NCBI GenBank assembly: GCA_900544945.1
Contig: UQXG01000062.1
Span: forward strand, 1 to 12,252
Reading direction: 5' to 3'
DNA from: an uncultured Eubacteriales bacterium
GTDB lineage: Bacteria > Bacillota > Clostridia > Oscillospirales > Oscillospiraceae
DNA length: 12,252 nucleotides
In this document: positions 1 to 6,158 of the stretch, piece after piece
Layout of the letters: the number at the start of each line of letters is the position of its first letter
Position numbering within the stretch: the first letter of the stretch is position 1
Notes under the pieces: generated by a model
The model's input: the letters and a program-made list of their open reading frames with translations, nothing else
Database searches by the model: none
What the model was told of the DNA's origin: nothing
Made by a program: the position numbers and the translations under genes

Positions 1-14
1 GCAATCCTGCGGCC

Positions 15-42
15 TAATAAAACGCTTTTAAGCGTTTTATTA
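15..42. promoter_or_regulatory. AT-rich perfect palindrome upstream of the MscS gene
   Basis: Two perfect 13-base arms (TAATAAAACGCTT and its complement) flank a 2-base centre. The palindrome ends 8 bases before a TATAAT -10 box, so the -35 position lies at its centre. It could be an operator for a DNA-binding regulator. It could also be the terminator hairpin of a gene left of the window, since it has AT-rich ends and T/A runs on both sides. A very similar arrangement precedes the PTS permease gene at the other end of the window. Confidence 0.55.
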
Positions 43-56
43 AAAACTCGTATAAT
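28..56 (+). promoter_or_regulatory. Putative promoter of the MscS gene
   Basis: A perfect -10 hexamer TATAAT lies at 51-56. The hexamer 17 bases upstream is TTAAGC (28-33), a weak -35 that falls at the centre of the palindrome at 15-42. Transcription would start about 63-65, essentially at the ribosome binding site, giving a very short leader. The -10 is convincing and the -35 is not, so an activator or the palindrome-binding protein may matter. Confidence 0.45.
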
Positions 57-77
57 AAACCCAAAAGGAGGAATTCT

Positions 78-875
78 ATGTTGGATACGCTGCTTACTTC
101 CCTGTCCGGAAGCCTGTTTTTCAAAAAGCTCATGGGCACGGTGCTGATTCTTGTAATCGGGGTGCTGGTCATTCGGGTTATCATGCGTCTCATTACCGCG
201 GCTCTGGAAAAATCCCACCTGGAAAAGGCGGCCCACAGTCTGATTCTCTCTCTGGCGAGAGCCGCCATGTATGTCCTGCTGTTCCTCATTGCCGCATCCC
301 AGATGGGCATCGATGTGTCCAGCATTGTGGCGCTGGCCAGCGTCCTGACCTTGGCGCTTTCGCTGGCACTTCAGAACATGGTGTCCAACCTCATCGGCGG
401 CTTTGTGATTCTGTACACCCACCCCTTCCACAGCGGCGACTATGTGGAAATCGCCGGTCAGGGAGGCACGGTAAAGGAAATCAGCATGACTTACACCGTG
501 CTGGCAACGCCGGACAACCGGATTATTTCCATTCCCAACAGCGCGGTAGCCGCCGCCCAGGTCGTGAACTATTCCAGCGCGGACAGCCGCCGGGTGGAGC
601 TGACGGTGACGGCTTCCTACGACGCGCCCACCCAGAAGGTGCTGGACGCTCTGGTGCTGGCGGGCACCGTGGACAACGCCCTGCTGAATCCGGCGCCTTC
701 CGCGGTGATCGTCAGCTATGACGACAGTGCCATCCGCTACAGCCTGCGGATCTGGGTGAAGCCCGAGGACTACTGGGACGTGTATTTCCAGGTGAATCAG
801 CGGATCAAGGATGTCTTCGACCAGCAGGGCATTGAGATGACTTATCCCCACCTGAACGTGCATCTTGATAAATGA
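78..875 (+). CDS. MscS-family mechanosensitive ion channel
   Basis: This 265-residue protein is a small-conductance mechanosensitive channel, which opens under membrane tension to release solutes during hypo-osmotic shock. Hydrophobic segments are seen at about residues 18-40, 55-76 and 80-113. The third is the Ala/Gly/Ser-rich pore helix that ends in QNMVSNLIGGFVIL. It is followed by the beta domain hallmark FHSGDYVEIAGQGGTV and by RIISIPNSAV, then an alpha/beta C-terminal domain to about residue 260. The length is close to the minimal MscS size (E. coli MscS is 286 residues). The start follows AAGGAGG at 65-71 with a 6-base gap. It appears to be a single-gene unit with its own -10 box and a hairpin just past the stop. 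Family assignment is secure; the ion preference and gating threshold cannot be read. Confidence 0.95.
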   Translation: MLDTLLTSLSGSLFFKKLMGTVLILVIGVLVIRVIMRLITAALEKSHLEKAAHSLILSLARAAMYVLLFLIAASQMGIDVSSIVALASVLTLALSLALQNMVSNLIGGFVILYTHPFHSGDYVEIAGQGGTVKEISMTYTVLATPDNRIISIPNSAVAAAQVVNYSSADSRRVELTVTASYDAPTQKVLDALVLAGTVDNALLNPAPSAVIVSYDDSAIRYSLRIWVKPEDYWDVYFQVNQRIKDVFDQQGIEMTYPHLNVHLDK

Positions 876-880
876 AAAAT

Positions 881-905
881 GCGGGCGGCCAGAGTGGCCG
901 TCCGC
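881..905. terminator. Hairpin after the MscS gene
   Basis: An 11-bp GC-rich stem (GCGGGCGGCCA with TGGCCGTCCGC, one G-U pair) has a 3-base loop and lies 6 bases past the MscS stop codon. On the plus strand no T-run follows. On the minus strand it is followed by ATTTTTCATTT. It may be a weak MscS terminator or one end of the repeat block that follows. The opening GCGGGCGGCCA recurs at 1150-1160. Confidence 0.4.
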
Positions 906-936
906 CGCAGCGCGTCAAAAAAGTCCGAAAGATACG

Positions 937-1041
937 GTGTCATTCCGAACCAGTGGTGCTCCGCGCAGCGAATTAAAATAGTGATGATTGCCAGTGGCAA
1001 TCATACCGTAATATATCGCAGACTGGTGTGGGAATCCCCCG
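937..1041 (+). repeat. Intergenic repeat, TGTCATTCCGA...GGAATCCCCC type, expanded copy
   Basis: The stretch starts GTGTCATTCCGAACCAGT and ends ACTGGTGTGGGAATCCCCC, so the ends pair (ACCAGT with ACTGGT). I recall short versions of this repeat in gut Clostridia with only a few bases between the arms. Here the middle is about 67 bases. It includes a perfect palindrome, TGATTGCCA-G-TGGCAATCA, at about 984-1002. No open reading frame of note lies inside. Assignment to a repeat family is from memory and from the inverted partner copy at 1090-1136. Confidence 0.5.
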
Positions 1042-1089
1042 GTTGAACGTAAAAGCTACTGGTTTAGGATTGAAAATATTTGAATATCA

Positions 1090-1136
1090 GGGGGATTGCC
1101 ACGCCAGTGTGAGCACTGGCTCGCAATGACATGGTT
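1090..1136 (-). repeat. Intergenic repeat, TGTCATTGCGA...GGCAATCCCC type
   Basis: Read on the minus strand, this is TGTCATTGCGA, then a stem GCCAGTG-CTCA-CACTGGC, then GTGGCAATCCCC. It is in inverted orientation to the copy at 937-1041. Its TCGCAATGACATGGT end (1121-1135) recurs exactly at 3926-3940 in the second repeat block. It folds as a compact hairpin and has no coding content. Confidence 0.6.
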
Positions 1137-1149
1137 CTTTGACAATCTT

Positions 1150-1172
1150 GCGGGCGGCCAATGACCGCCCGC
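1150..1172. terminator. Hairpin abutting the bofA-like stop codon
   Basis: An 8-bp stem (GCGGGCGG with CCGCCCGC) and 7-base loop lie 8 bases past the bofA-like stop on the minus strand. The T-run (TATTTTTG) is on the plus-strand side, so it would stop plus-strand transcription best, but its placement right after the minus-strand stop fits bofA termination too. It is probably bidirectional. Confidence 0.5.
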
Positions 1173-1180
1173 TATTTTTG

Positions 1181-1432
1181 TTACAGTACTGCAAGCACCG
1201 CCAAGATCGCAATGCCCGGCAGACCCAGCACACCGGACACCAGCACGGTGACGGCGTTGATGGGGAAGAAAATCCCCGTAAAGCCAGAGACACTGTTCAG
1301 AAGCCACAGGCACACAAAGCCGCAGGCGCAGTGAATGGCGATTTTGAAGCCCAGCTTCAGGGGCATCAGCAGCAGCCGGATGAGCACAATGGCTAAAACG
1401 GCGGGAATCAGCAATGTGACAAATGTTTCCAT
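1181..1432 (-). CDS. bofA: BofA-like pro-sigma-K processing inhibitor
   Basis: This 83-residue, almost wholly hydrophobic protein matches the BofA family. In Bacillus, BofA sits in the outer forespore membrane with SpoIVFA and holds the intramembrane protease SpoIVFB inactive until a forespore signal arrives. Hydrophobic segments are seen at about 3-21, 30-48 and 58-82. The conserved C-terminal half, with PINAVTVLVSG and GLPGIAIL, is present. Asn46, Asn59 and Thr62 have the same spacing as the B. subtilis residues N48, N61 and T64 that I recall as important for inhibition. The start at 1432 is preferred over an upstream Met at 1465 because GGAGG lies 5 bases before it. It is a single gene, with XRE-TPR upstream on the same strand 205 bases away. 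No convincing sporulation promoter was seen. Confidence 0.85.
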   Translation of the reverse strand: METFVTLLIPAVLAIVLIRLLLMPLKLGFKIAIHCACGFVCLWLLNSVSGFTGIFFPINAVTVLVSGVLGLPGIAILAVLAVL

Positions 1433-1571
1433 GGGAACCTCCGTATGAATGTGGGCTTTTTGCAAATACTAGCTCCGGACAGCAAGAAACAGAAATTTTG
1501 TGACGACGGAATCTCTGCTACATTGTCTGTCAAGTGTGTCGCCGACAAGCGCAGCGGTGTGACGCGAGAAA

Positions 1572-1595
1572 GGGAAGACAGGGAACGGTCTTCCC
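1572..1595 (-). terminator. Possible terminator of the XRE-TPR gene
   Basis: A perfect 8-bp stem (GGGAAGAC with GTCTTCCC) and 8-base loop lie about 42 bases past the regulator's stop codon on the minus strand, followed there by TTTCTC. The T-run is short, so termination may be partial and the bofA-like gene could receive read-through. Confidence 0.4.
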
Positions 1596-1637
1596 GGTAC
1601 ATTATGGCGGAAATTTCCTCTTATTAAACGGAAAAGC

Positions 1638-2441
1638 TCAGGGCTTCCGCTGCTTGCAGGCGTAGAGATAGGCGTTCTGGTAGTCCTTCAGCTCCCGGTA
1701 GCAAAGCTCCAGCCGGGGGATAACCTGCTCCGGGTAGGTTCCCTCGGCCGATTTCAGCCAGGAAACCGCATCGGCGTATTCCCCAAGAGCCATGCAGGCC
1801 TTCCCCCGAAGAAGCAGCCATCGGGGTGTGGTCTGAATCTCGGCGGCATCCAGCAGCCGGGCGGCTCGGCGGGGATTGTCGCCGGTAAGCGCCGCCTCAG
1901 CCCGAAGCATCAGCTCCTCGTCCAGGCTGGGCAGCTGAGCCGCGGCCTTTGACCGGCCGGGCACCCGGCTCAGCAGCAGAAGCCGCCGCCGCTCCAGCGC
2001 CTGAGCGCAGTAGCAGCCTGGGATTTCCAGACTTTCCAGCAGGCTTCCGGCGTAGGAGGTTTTGCCCTGCTCCAGAGCCTGCTCCGCCTGCCCCAGCCGG
2101 GAGAGCACCCATAGGAGCGCCTTTTCCCGGTCATACACCGGGTCGGGGGAGCGGTAGCTCTCCAGTGCAAGGACGGCCTGCGTATATTTTCCCTTGTCAT
2201 AGAGCCACCGGGCGGATTCCATGACCGCCCCGTTGGGAGAAAGCACCGCCGTTTCCTCCAGGAAGTAGCTCATGGGCTTTCCCAGCCGTGCGGCCAGGTA
2301 TTGCAGGGTTTTCATGGAGGGCTTGGCGGCTCCGTTTTCAATCCGGGAGAGCATATTACGGGTGATTTCGTCGCCGCACAGTGCCCGCTGGCTCAGATTT
2401 GCTTCCAAACGCGCCTGACGCAATCGCTGTCCCAAGTCCAT
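1638..2441 (-). CDS. XRE-family regulator with TPR-like C-terminal domain
   Basis: This 267-residue protein has an N-terminal Cro/C1-type helix-turn-helix at residues 5-60. It reads GQRLRQARLEANLSQRAL, then ITRNMLSRIENGAAKPSMKTLQYLAARLGKPMSYFLE. The rest is all-helical with repeated A/L/Y pairs that resemble tetratricopeptide repeats, for example at 75-110, 175-200 and 206-262 (ARWLYDKGKYTQAVLALES and GKACMALGEYADAVSWLKSAE). The same architecture occurs in RRNPP-type peptide-responsive regulators (PlcR, Rgg, PrgX), but also in regulators with no known peptide, so a ligand cannot be claimed. The start follows GAGGGGG with an 8-base gap. It is divergent from the DUF975-like membrane protein gene, with 156 bases between the starts, and it may regulate that gene and itself. 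Confidence 0.85.
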   Translation of the reverse strand: MDLGQRLRQARLEANLSQRALCGDEITRNMLSRIENGAAKPSMKTLQYLAARLGKPMSYFLEETAVLSPNGAVMESARWLYDKGKYTQAVLALESYRSPDPVYDREKALLWVLSRLGQAEQALEQGKTSYAGSLLESLEIPGCYCAQALERRRLLLLSRVPGRSKAAAQLPSLDEELMLRAEAALTGDNPRRAARLLDAAEIQTTPRWLLLRGKACMALGEYADAVSWLKSAEGTYPEQVIPRLELCYRELKDYQNAYLYACKQRKP

Positions 2442-2458
2442 GTGCTCGCCCCCTCGAC

Positions 2459-2515
2459 GTAACTGTAAATTACCTCCCAGTATACCACGGCTGTCTGTAA
2501 TTTTCCACCGTTACA
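2459..2515. promoter_or_regulatory. Promoter of the XRE-TPR gene with TGTAA/TTACA repeats
   Basis: On the minus strand an extended -10 (TGG then TATACT, plus-strand 2479-2484) lies about 40 bases before the regulator start. The -35 17 bases upstream (TGGAAA) is weak. Two dyads bracket the -10: GTAA-N7-TTAC at 2459-2473 and TGTAA-N10-TTACA at 2496-2515. The repeated TGTAA half-site suggests an operator, most simply for autoregulation. The operator is inference; the repeats are visible. Confidence 0.4.
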
Positions 2516-2525
2516 AAAAATTTAT

Positions 2526-2554
2526 TTGCTATTTCCGGCGGTTTGGTTTATAAC
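2526..2554 (+). promoter_or_regulatory. Putative promoter of the DUF975-like gene
   Basis: TTGCTA (2526-2531) and TATAAC (2549-2554) are spaced by exactly 17 bases, about 44 bases before the start codon. A second -10-like hexamer, TATGAT, lies at 2557-2562. The -35 is 11 bases from the TTACA arm of the divergent regulator's dyad, so a bound regulator could affect both directions. Confidence 0.4.
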
Positions 2555-2597
2555 TATATGATAGCGATGCAAGAAACGAGAGGAATTTGAGAATTTT

Positions 2598-3596
2598 ATG
2601 GATATTTACAATCCTTCCGAAGTAAAAAAGACGGCAGTCCGCCGTCTGCGGGATGTCCAGCAGGGGAAAAAGGTGGCGGCGGTGTACGCCGGCCTGACCC
2701 TGGGACTGTCTGCCCTGGTGGTGCTCCTGACCCTGGTGCTGGAACTGCTCATCGACCAGTCCGGCGGCCTGGGGGGCATGGGGCGCAGAACCGTGCTGAT
2801 TTCCCTGCAAAATATTCTGCCGGTGATTGCGATTCCGGTGAGCCTGTGCCTGGAACTGGGCTATCAGGCGGCAATGCTTCGGGCGGCTCGAGGCCAGTAT
2901 GTCTCACCTCAGACTCTCCGGCTGGGCTTTGACCGGTTCTGGGTGCTGCTGCGGTGCGTCCTGCTGGAGTCGGCAATACTCTTCGGCGCCTGCCTGGGAG
3001 CCATTTACCTGGGAAGCCTGATTTTTATGATGTCCCCCTTCTCCGACCGGGCAATGGCACTGCTTCAGCCTGTGCTGGACAGCGCCACGGTGCTGAATCC
3101 CCAGATGGTGCTGGACAGCGGAGTTTACGGCCAGCTGATGGGCGCCATGGCACCGGCCTTCGTGCTGTGCCTGATTCTGGCGGCGGTGCTGGCGGTGCCT
3201 CTGGCCTTCCGGTATCGGATGGCTCAGTACGTCATCATCGACAAGCCGGGAATCCCGGCTATGATGGCTCTGCGGCTAAGCCGGTATATGATGAAGGGCA
3301 ACACCGGCAAGCTCCTGAAGCTGGATATCAGCCTTTGGTGGTACTACGGCGCAAGCCTGCTTGCCAGAGTGCTCTGCTATGGGGATATCCTGCTGGCGAT
3401 GCTGGGGGTACGCCTTCCCTGGAGCGACACGGTGAGCTACTATGGCTTCTTCGCGGCGTATCTGGCGGTGCAGTTTGCCATTTACTATTTCCTGCGCAAC
3501 CGGGTGGAGACGGCCTACGCCATTGCCTATGATTCCATCCGGCCCAAGGAGGCGCAGACCGGCGGCGCGGTGCTGGGGAGCATTTTCCAGCAATAA
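2598..3596 (+). CDS. DUF975-like multi-pass membrane protein
   Basis: This 332-residue integral membrane protein has no known biochemical function. The N-terminus (NPSEVKKTAVRRL) resembles the short amphipathic start of DUF975 proteins. Hydrophobic segments are seen at about 28-52, 68-88, 117-147, 183-204, 252-270 and 282-300. The C-terminal half has the DUF975-like pattern of a GNTGKLLKLDISLWWYY stretch followed by two membrane segments and a TAYAIAYDSI tail. At 332 residues it is longer than the usual DUF975 protein (roughly 200-250). The extra length lies between residues 145 and 185. The start has only a weak ribosome site (AGAGGAA, 12 bases away). It is divergent from the XRE-TPR gene. 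Membrane location is secure, the family is moderate, and the role is unknown. Confidence 0.75.
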   Translation: MDIYNPSEVKKTAVRRLRDVQQGKKVAAVYAGLTLGLSALVVLLTLVLELLIDQSGGLGGMGRRTVLISLQNILPVIAIPVSLCLELGYQAAMLRAARGQYVSPQTLRLGFDRFWVLLRCVLLESAILFGACLGAIYLGSLIFMMSPFSDRAMALLQPVLDSATVLNPQMVLDSGVYGQLMGAMAPAFVLCLILAAVLAVPLAFRYRMAQYVIIDKPGIPAMMALRLSRYMMKGNTGKLLKLDISLWWYYGASLLARVLCYGDILLAMLGVRLPWSDTVSYYGFFAAYLAVQFAIYYFLRNRVETAYAIAYDSIRPKEAQTGGAVLGSIFQQ

Positions 3597-3694
3597 AGTC
3601 TGGCGTTATCGGAGCAGAACCGAAAATCGCGTGTCATTGCGAGGAGGGCGAATGAGGTCGTTCTTGTTATTTCCCAGAACCAACGGCGAGGCGT

Positions 3695-3756
3695 AAAGGC
3701 TCCCCTTGCTGATCAAGGGGAGCTGCCCCAGTGCGCACACTGGGGCTGAGGGGATC
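3695..3756 (+). repeat. GGCTCCCCTT double-hairpin repeat, copy 1
   Basis: Two adjacent perfect hairpins are seen. The first is GCTCCCCTTG with CAAGGGGAGC (3699-3723). The second is GCCCCAGTG with CACTGGGGC (3725-3746, loop CGCA). They are followed by CTGAGGGGAT. The layout of first hairpin, variable second hairpin and CTGAGGG tail matches copy 2 in the other orientation. I recall this as a common dispersed element in gut Clostridia. Confidence 0.7.
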
Positions 3757-3800
3757 AGAACTTCCACATTTCCGAGCACTTACAATGAATGTAGCTTTAC

Positions 3801-3862
3801 AATCCCTCAGTCTCGCGCTTGCGTGAGATGCGCGAGACAGCTCCCTTTACACAAGGGAGCCG
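3801..3862 (-). repeat. GGCTCCCCTT double-hairpin repeat, copy 2 (inverted)
   Basis: On the minus strand the element reads GGCTCCCTTG, then AAGGGAGCTG, then a second stem GTCTCGCGC with GCGCGAGAC (plus-strand 3810-3838), then CTGAGGGATT. The first stem and the tail match copy 1. The second stem has a wholly different sequence but keeps its base pairing. That is the pattern expected when structure is under selection, or when a variable cassette sits in a conserved frame. Confidence 0.7.
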
Positions 3863-3963
3863 GGGTGCTCCCGCACCAGTACGTCTTTCGACTATGTACA
3901 AAACGGAGTGGCCTTATCTGGCTCTTCGCAATGACATGGTATATTGGAACCTCCTTAACATAG

Positions 3964-4001
3964 AAACACGCGGTGCAAGGCTTGCCTTGCACCGCGTGTT
4001 T
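3964..4001. terminator. Terminator of the nifS-nifU-rrf2 operon
   Basis: A perfect 18-bp stem (from AAACACGCGG to its complement CCGCGTGTTT) with a 2-base centre abuts the rrf2 stop codon. On the minus strand it is followed by a modest T-rich TTTCTATGTT. On the plus strand it is followed by a strong TTTTTATTCTTTT. It is therefore likely bidirectional, ending the Fe-S operon and shielding it from plus-strand transcription through the repeat block. Confidence 0.8.
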
Positions 4002-4415
4002 TTATTCTTTTCCGTCTTTCAGCAGGTCTGCCAGGGTGATGCCCTCGAAGAAATCGTTGATCATCCGATCCAGCCGATCCCACATGGGTTTGGCCTCGCA
4101 GCACTGCTTGCGGGAGCAGGCGGCAGCGCCCTGACTGGTGCAGGACACGGCGGCAAGCCCCCCTTCCGTGAGCTTGAGGATGCTGCCGACGGTGTATTCT
4201 TCCGGCTTCCGGTTCAGGCGGTAGCCGCCGCCTTTGCCGTGAACCGCATCCACAAATCCTGCCTTGGAAAGCGTGGCCATGATGGATTCCAGATATTTCT
4301 GGGAAATCTCCTCGGCTTCGGCAATCTCCTTCAGAGGAATGTATTCCTCCCCGCCCCGCTGGGCAAAATGTACCATCACTCGCAGGGCATAGCGACCCTT
4401 GGTGGATACGATCAT
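4002..4415 (-). CDS. Rrf2-family regulator, IscR-like
   Basis: This 137-residue winged-helix regulator belongs to the Rrf2 family that includes IscR and CymR. The N-terminal DNA-binding domain shows STKGRYALRVMVHFA, then IAEAEEISQKYLESIMATLSKAGFV and the wing HGKGGGYRL (about 59-67). Four cysteines follow at 92, 100, 105 and 106. Their position matches the 2Fe-2S ligand cysteines of E. coli IscR (C92, C98, C104), so cluster sensing is likely, though the spacing differs. The protein is shorter than E. coli IscR (162 residues). It is the last gene of the operon, 6 bases after nifU with its weak ribosome site in the nifU end, so translation is probably coupled. A CymR-type cysteine-metabolism regulator is the main alternative, but CymR does not carry this cysteine cluster. 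Confidence 0.9.
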   Translation of the reverse strand: MIVSTKGRYALRVMVHFAQRGGEEYIPLKEIAEAEEISQKYLESIMATLSKAGFVDAVHGKGGGYRLNRKPEEYTVGSILKLTEGGLAAVSCTSQGAAACSRKQCCEAKPMWDRLDRMINDFFEGITLADLLKDGKE

Positions 4416-4421
4416 AGGCCT

Positions 4422-4865
4422 TTACTCGCCGTGAACCTGGGCATGGAGCTGCTCATGATCCATTTCCTCGTACTTCTTGTGGTCGTAGGGAATGTGATTC
4501 TTGTCGAAGTAGTCGGTGAGCGCCTTCTTGATGGCCTCCTCCGCCAGCACGGAGCAGTGCATCTTGTGGGCGGGCAGACCGTCCAGAGCCTCGGCCACGG
4601 CCTTGTTGGTCAGTTCCAGAGCCTCGTGAATGGACTTGCCCTTGATCATCTCGGTAGCCATGGAGGAGGAGGCGATGGCGGAGCCGCAGCCGAAGGTCTC
4701 GAACTTCACGTCTTTGATGATGTCGTTTTCAATTTTTAGATAGATCTTCATGATATCGCCGCACTTGGCGTTGCCCACTTCGCCTACGCCGTCGGCGTTT
4801 TCAATGGTGCCCACGTTTCTGGGGTGCATGAAGTGATCCATTACCTTTTCACTGTACAGTGCCAT
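4422..4865 (-). CDS. nifU: NifU/IscU-type Fe-S cluster scaffold protein
   Basis: This 147-residue scaffold protein is the site where sulfur from NifS and iron are assembled into 2Fe-2S or 4Fe-4S clusters before transfer to apoproteins. The three ligand cysteines are at 35 (AKCGD, with Asp37), 60 (FGCGSAIASSS) and 104 (KMHCSVLAEEA). MALYSEKVMDHFMHPRNVG is the typical N-terminus. The LPAHK motif of the chaperone-binding loop of IscU (LPPVK in E. coli) appears just before Cys104. The C-terminal tail from about 122 is His-rich (several His in 20 residues) and longer than E. coli IscU (128 residues). It has the N-terminal IscU domain only, without the C-terminal thioredoxin-like Nfu domain of nitrogen-fixing NifU. 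It lies 34 bases after nifS with AGGAG 10 bases before the start. Confidence 0.95.
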   Translation of the reverse strand: MALYSEKVMDHFMHPRNVGTIENADGVGEVGNAKCGDIMKIYLKIENDIIKDVKFETFGCGSAIASSSMATEMIKGKSIHEALELTNKAVAEALDGLPAHKMHCSVLAEEAIKKALTDYFDKNHIPYDHKKYEEMDHEQLHAQVHGE

Positions 4866-4899
4866 AGTTTGTTATCTCCTGTTCTTATCAGAAATTGTG

Positions 4900-6087
4900 T
4901 TAAAGAATATACTGCCGTTTGCCTTCCTGCAAATCACGCCACACGGGGCTCATGTTCCGCAGGTACTGGACAACCTCGGGAACCACCTTCAGAATGTGGT
5001 CGACTTCCTCGTCGGTGTTGTACTCGCACAGAGAAAGCCGCAAAGAGCCGTGAGCCACGTCGTGCACCCGGCCGATGGCCAGCAGCACATGGCTGGGATC
5101 CAGGGAGCCGGAGGTGCAGGCGGAGCCGGAGGAGGCGCAGACGCCATGAGCGTCCAGCAGCAGCAGAAGGCTCTCACCCTCAATGCCCTCGAAGCAGAAG
5201 CTCACGTTGCCGGGAAGCCGGTTCACCAGATCGCCGTTGACGGCACTGTGGGGAATCTTGCTCAGACCCTCGATGAGCCGGTCACGCATGGCGGCCACTC
5301 TGGGCATATTTTCATCGATGTGCTCGCAGGAATACTTCATGGCAGCCGCCATGCCGCAGATGCCGGGCAGATTCTCGGTGCCGGCCCGCTTGCCCCGCTC
5401 CTGAGCGCCGCCTTCGATGATGTTCACCAGGGGGAAGCCCTTGCGGACGTACAGAGCACCCACGCCCTTGGGGCCGTGGAACTTGTGGCCGGACAGGCTC
5501 AGCATGTCGATGTTTTCTTCCTTCACATTGATGTGCACATGGCCTACGGCCTGGACGGCATCGGTGTGGAAGGGAACACCGGCCTCCTTGCAGATGGCGC
5601 CGATTTCCGCAATGGGCAGAATGGAGCCGATCTCGTTGTTGGCGTACATGGTGGTGACGAGACAGGTGTCCGGACGGATGGCGTCCTTCACCTGCTGGGC
5701 ATGGACGGTGTGGCCCTCATGAACGTCCAGATAGGTGACTTCGAAGCCTTCCTTTTCCAGCTTGGCCAGGGTGTGGAGCACCGCGTGGTGCTCAAAGGCG
5801 GTGGTGATGATGTGCTTCTTGCCCTTCTTGGCGCCGAACCGGGCGGCGGAAATGATGGCCTGGTTATCGGCCTCGCTGCCGCCGGAGGTGAAGATGATCT
5901 CCCGGGGCTCACAGCCCAGGCACTGGGCCACGGTGGCACGGGCGGCGTCCAAAGCCTCCTTGGCCTCCTGTCCCAGGGTGTGCAGGGAAGAGGGGTTGCC
6001 GTAAACCTTGGTCAGGTAGGGCATCATCGCGTCAATGGCAATCTGGCTGGGGGCGGTGGTTGCCGCATTATCCGCGTAAACTCGCAT
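4900..6087 (-). CDS. nifS: Cysteine desulfurase, NifS/IscS type
   Basis: This 395-residue PLP enzyme converts L-cysteine to L-alanine and leaves a persulfide sulfur for the NifU scaffold. Visible signatures include YADNAATT at 4-11, the SGGSEADN motif at 68-75, His100, Asp176 and Gln179 of the PLP pocket, and the PLP lysine Lys202 in SLSGHKFHGPKG. The catalytic cysteine is Cys324 in SSGSACTSG, and its surrounding loop is the short-insert type of group I (NifS/IscS). The start at 6087 is preferred because GGAGG lies 8 bases before it. An in-frame ATG at 6102 would overlap that ribosome site. It is the first gene of the operon, directly behind a consensus promoter and two Rrf2-type operators. 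The plus strand carries a long open antisense frame here, which is a composition effect. Confidence 0.97.
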   Translation of the reverse strand: MRVYADNAATTAPSQIAIDAMMPYLTKVYGNPSSLHTLGQEAKEALDAARATVAQCLGCEPREIIFTSGGSEADNQAIISAARFGAKKGKKHIITTAFEHHAVLHTLAKLEKEGFEVTYLDVHEGHTVHAQQVKDAIRPDTCLVTTMYANNEIGSILPIAEIGAICKEAGVPFHTDAVQAVGHVHINVKEENIDMLSLSGHKFHGPKGVGALYVRKGFPLVNIIEGGAQERGKRAGTENLPGICGMAAAMKYSCEHIDENMPRVAAMRDRLIEGLSKIPHSAVNGDLVNRLPGNVSFCFEGIEGESLLLLLDAHGVCASSGSACTSGSLDPSHVLLAIGRVHDVAHGSLRLSLCEYNTDEEVDHILKVVPEVVQYLRNMSPVWRDLQEGKRQYIL

Positions 6088-6110
6088 ATTTGATTCCTCC
6101 AATGGTATTT

Positions 6111-6129
6111 ACCTAGTAATTCTCTAGGT
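6111..6129. promoter_or_regulatory. Rrf2-type operator, proximal site
   Basis: The inverted repeat ACCTA-N9-TAGGT extends to TTACCTA-N9-TAGGTAA when flanking bases are counted (perfect 7-base arms). It begins directly after the -10 box and covers the expected transcription start of nifS. The same 19-bp pattern recurs 34 bases away. A product of the operon itself, the Rrf2 protein, is the natural ligand, and its position predicts repression. Confidence 0.7.
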
Positions 6130-6158
6130 AATATAGCACGACCTACCTACATTGTCAA
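6130..6158 (-). promoter_or_regulatory. Promoter of the nifS-nifU-rrf2 operon
   Basis: On the minus strand a perfect -35 TTGACA (plus 6153-6158) and -10 TATATT (plus 6130-6135) are spaced by 17 bases. Transcription would start near 6123, giving a 5' leader of about 36 bases before the nifS start. The -35 lies inside the distal ACCTA-N9-TAGGT site, and the start lies inside the proximal one, so both block polymerase when occupied. Confidence 0.85.

Larger units (their letters stand above)
3631..3940. repeat. Composite repeat block with inverted TGTCATTGCGA ends
   Basis: The 405-base gap between the DUF975-like gene and the Fe-S operon is filled by this block. It opens with GTGTCATTGCGAGG (3631-3644) and closes with the inverted counterpart TCGCAATGACATGGT (3926-3940). 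Inside are two inverted GGCTCCC-type hairpin elements (listed separately). The flanking DNA at 3641-3694, 3757-3800 and 3863-3925 shows nothing I can identify. No believable gene lies here, since frames across it are broken or match no family. Confidence 0.6.

Noticed and set aside
881..1172. Possible CRISPR or tandem array in the gap after MscS
   Set aside because: The repeats are few, inverted and unequal in spacing, and no cas gene is near.
1434..1441. CATACGGA as a sigma-E -10 for the bofA-like gene
   Set aside because: It overlaps the ribosome binding site, and no -35 lies at the right spacing.
3819..4739. 306-residue plus-strand frame over the repeat block, rrf2 and nifU
   Set aside because: It runs through repeat hairpins, a terminator and two recognised genes on the other strand.
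4897..6093. 398-residue plus-strand frame antisense to nifS
   Set aside because: It mirrors the nifS codons, is Gly/His/Leu-rich with no family features, and has no promoter or ribosome site. It is a by-product of GC-rich codon use.
6088..6102. Upstream ATG start for nifS
   Set aside because: It would place the start on the GGAGG that serves the ATG at 6087, and NifS homologues begin close to the YADNAATT motif.
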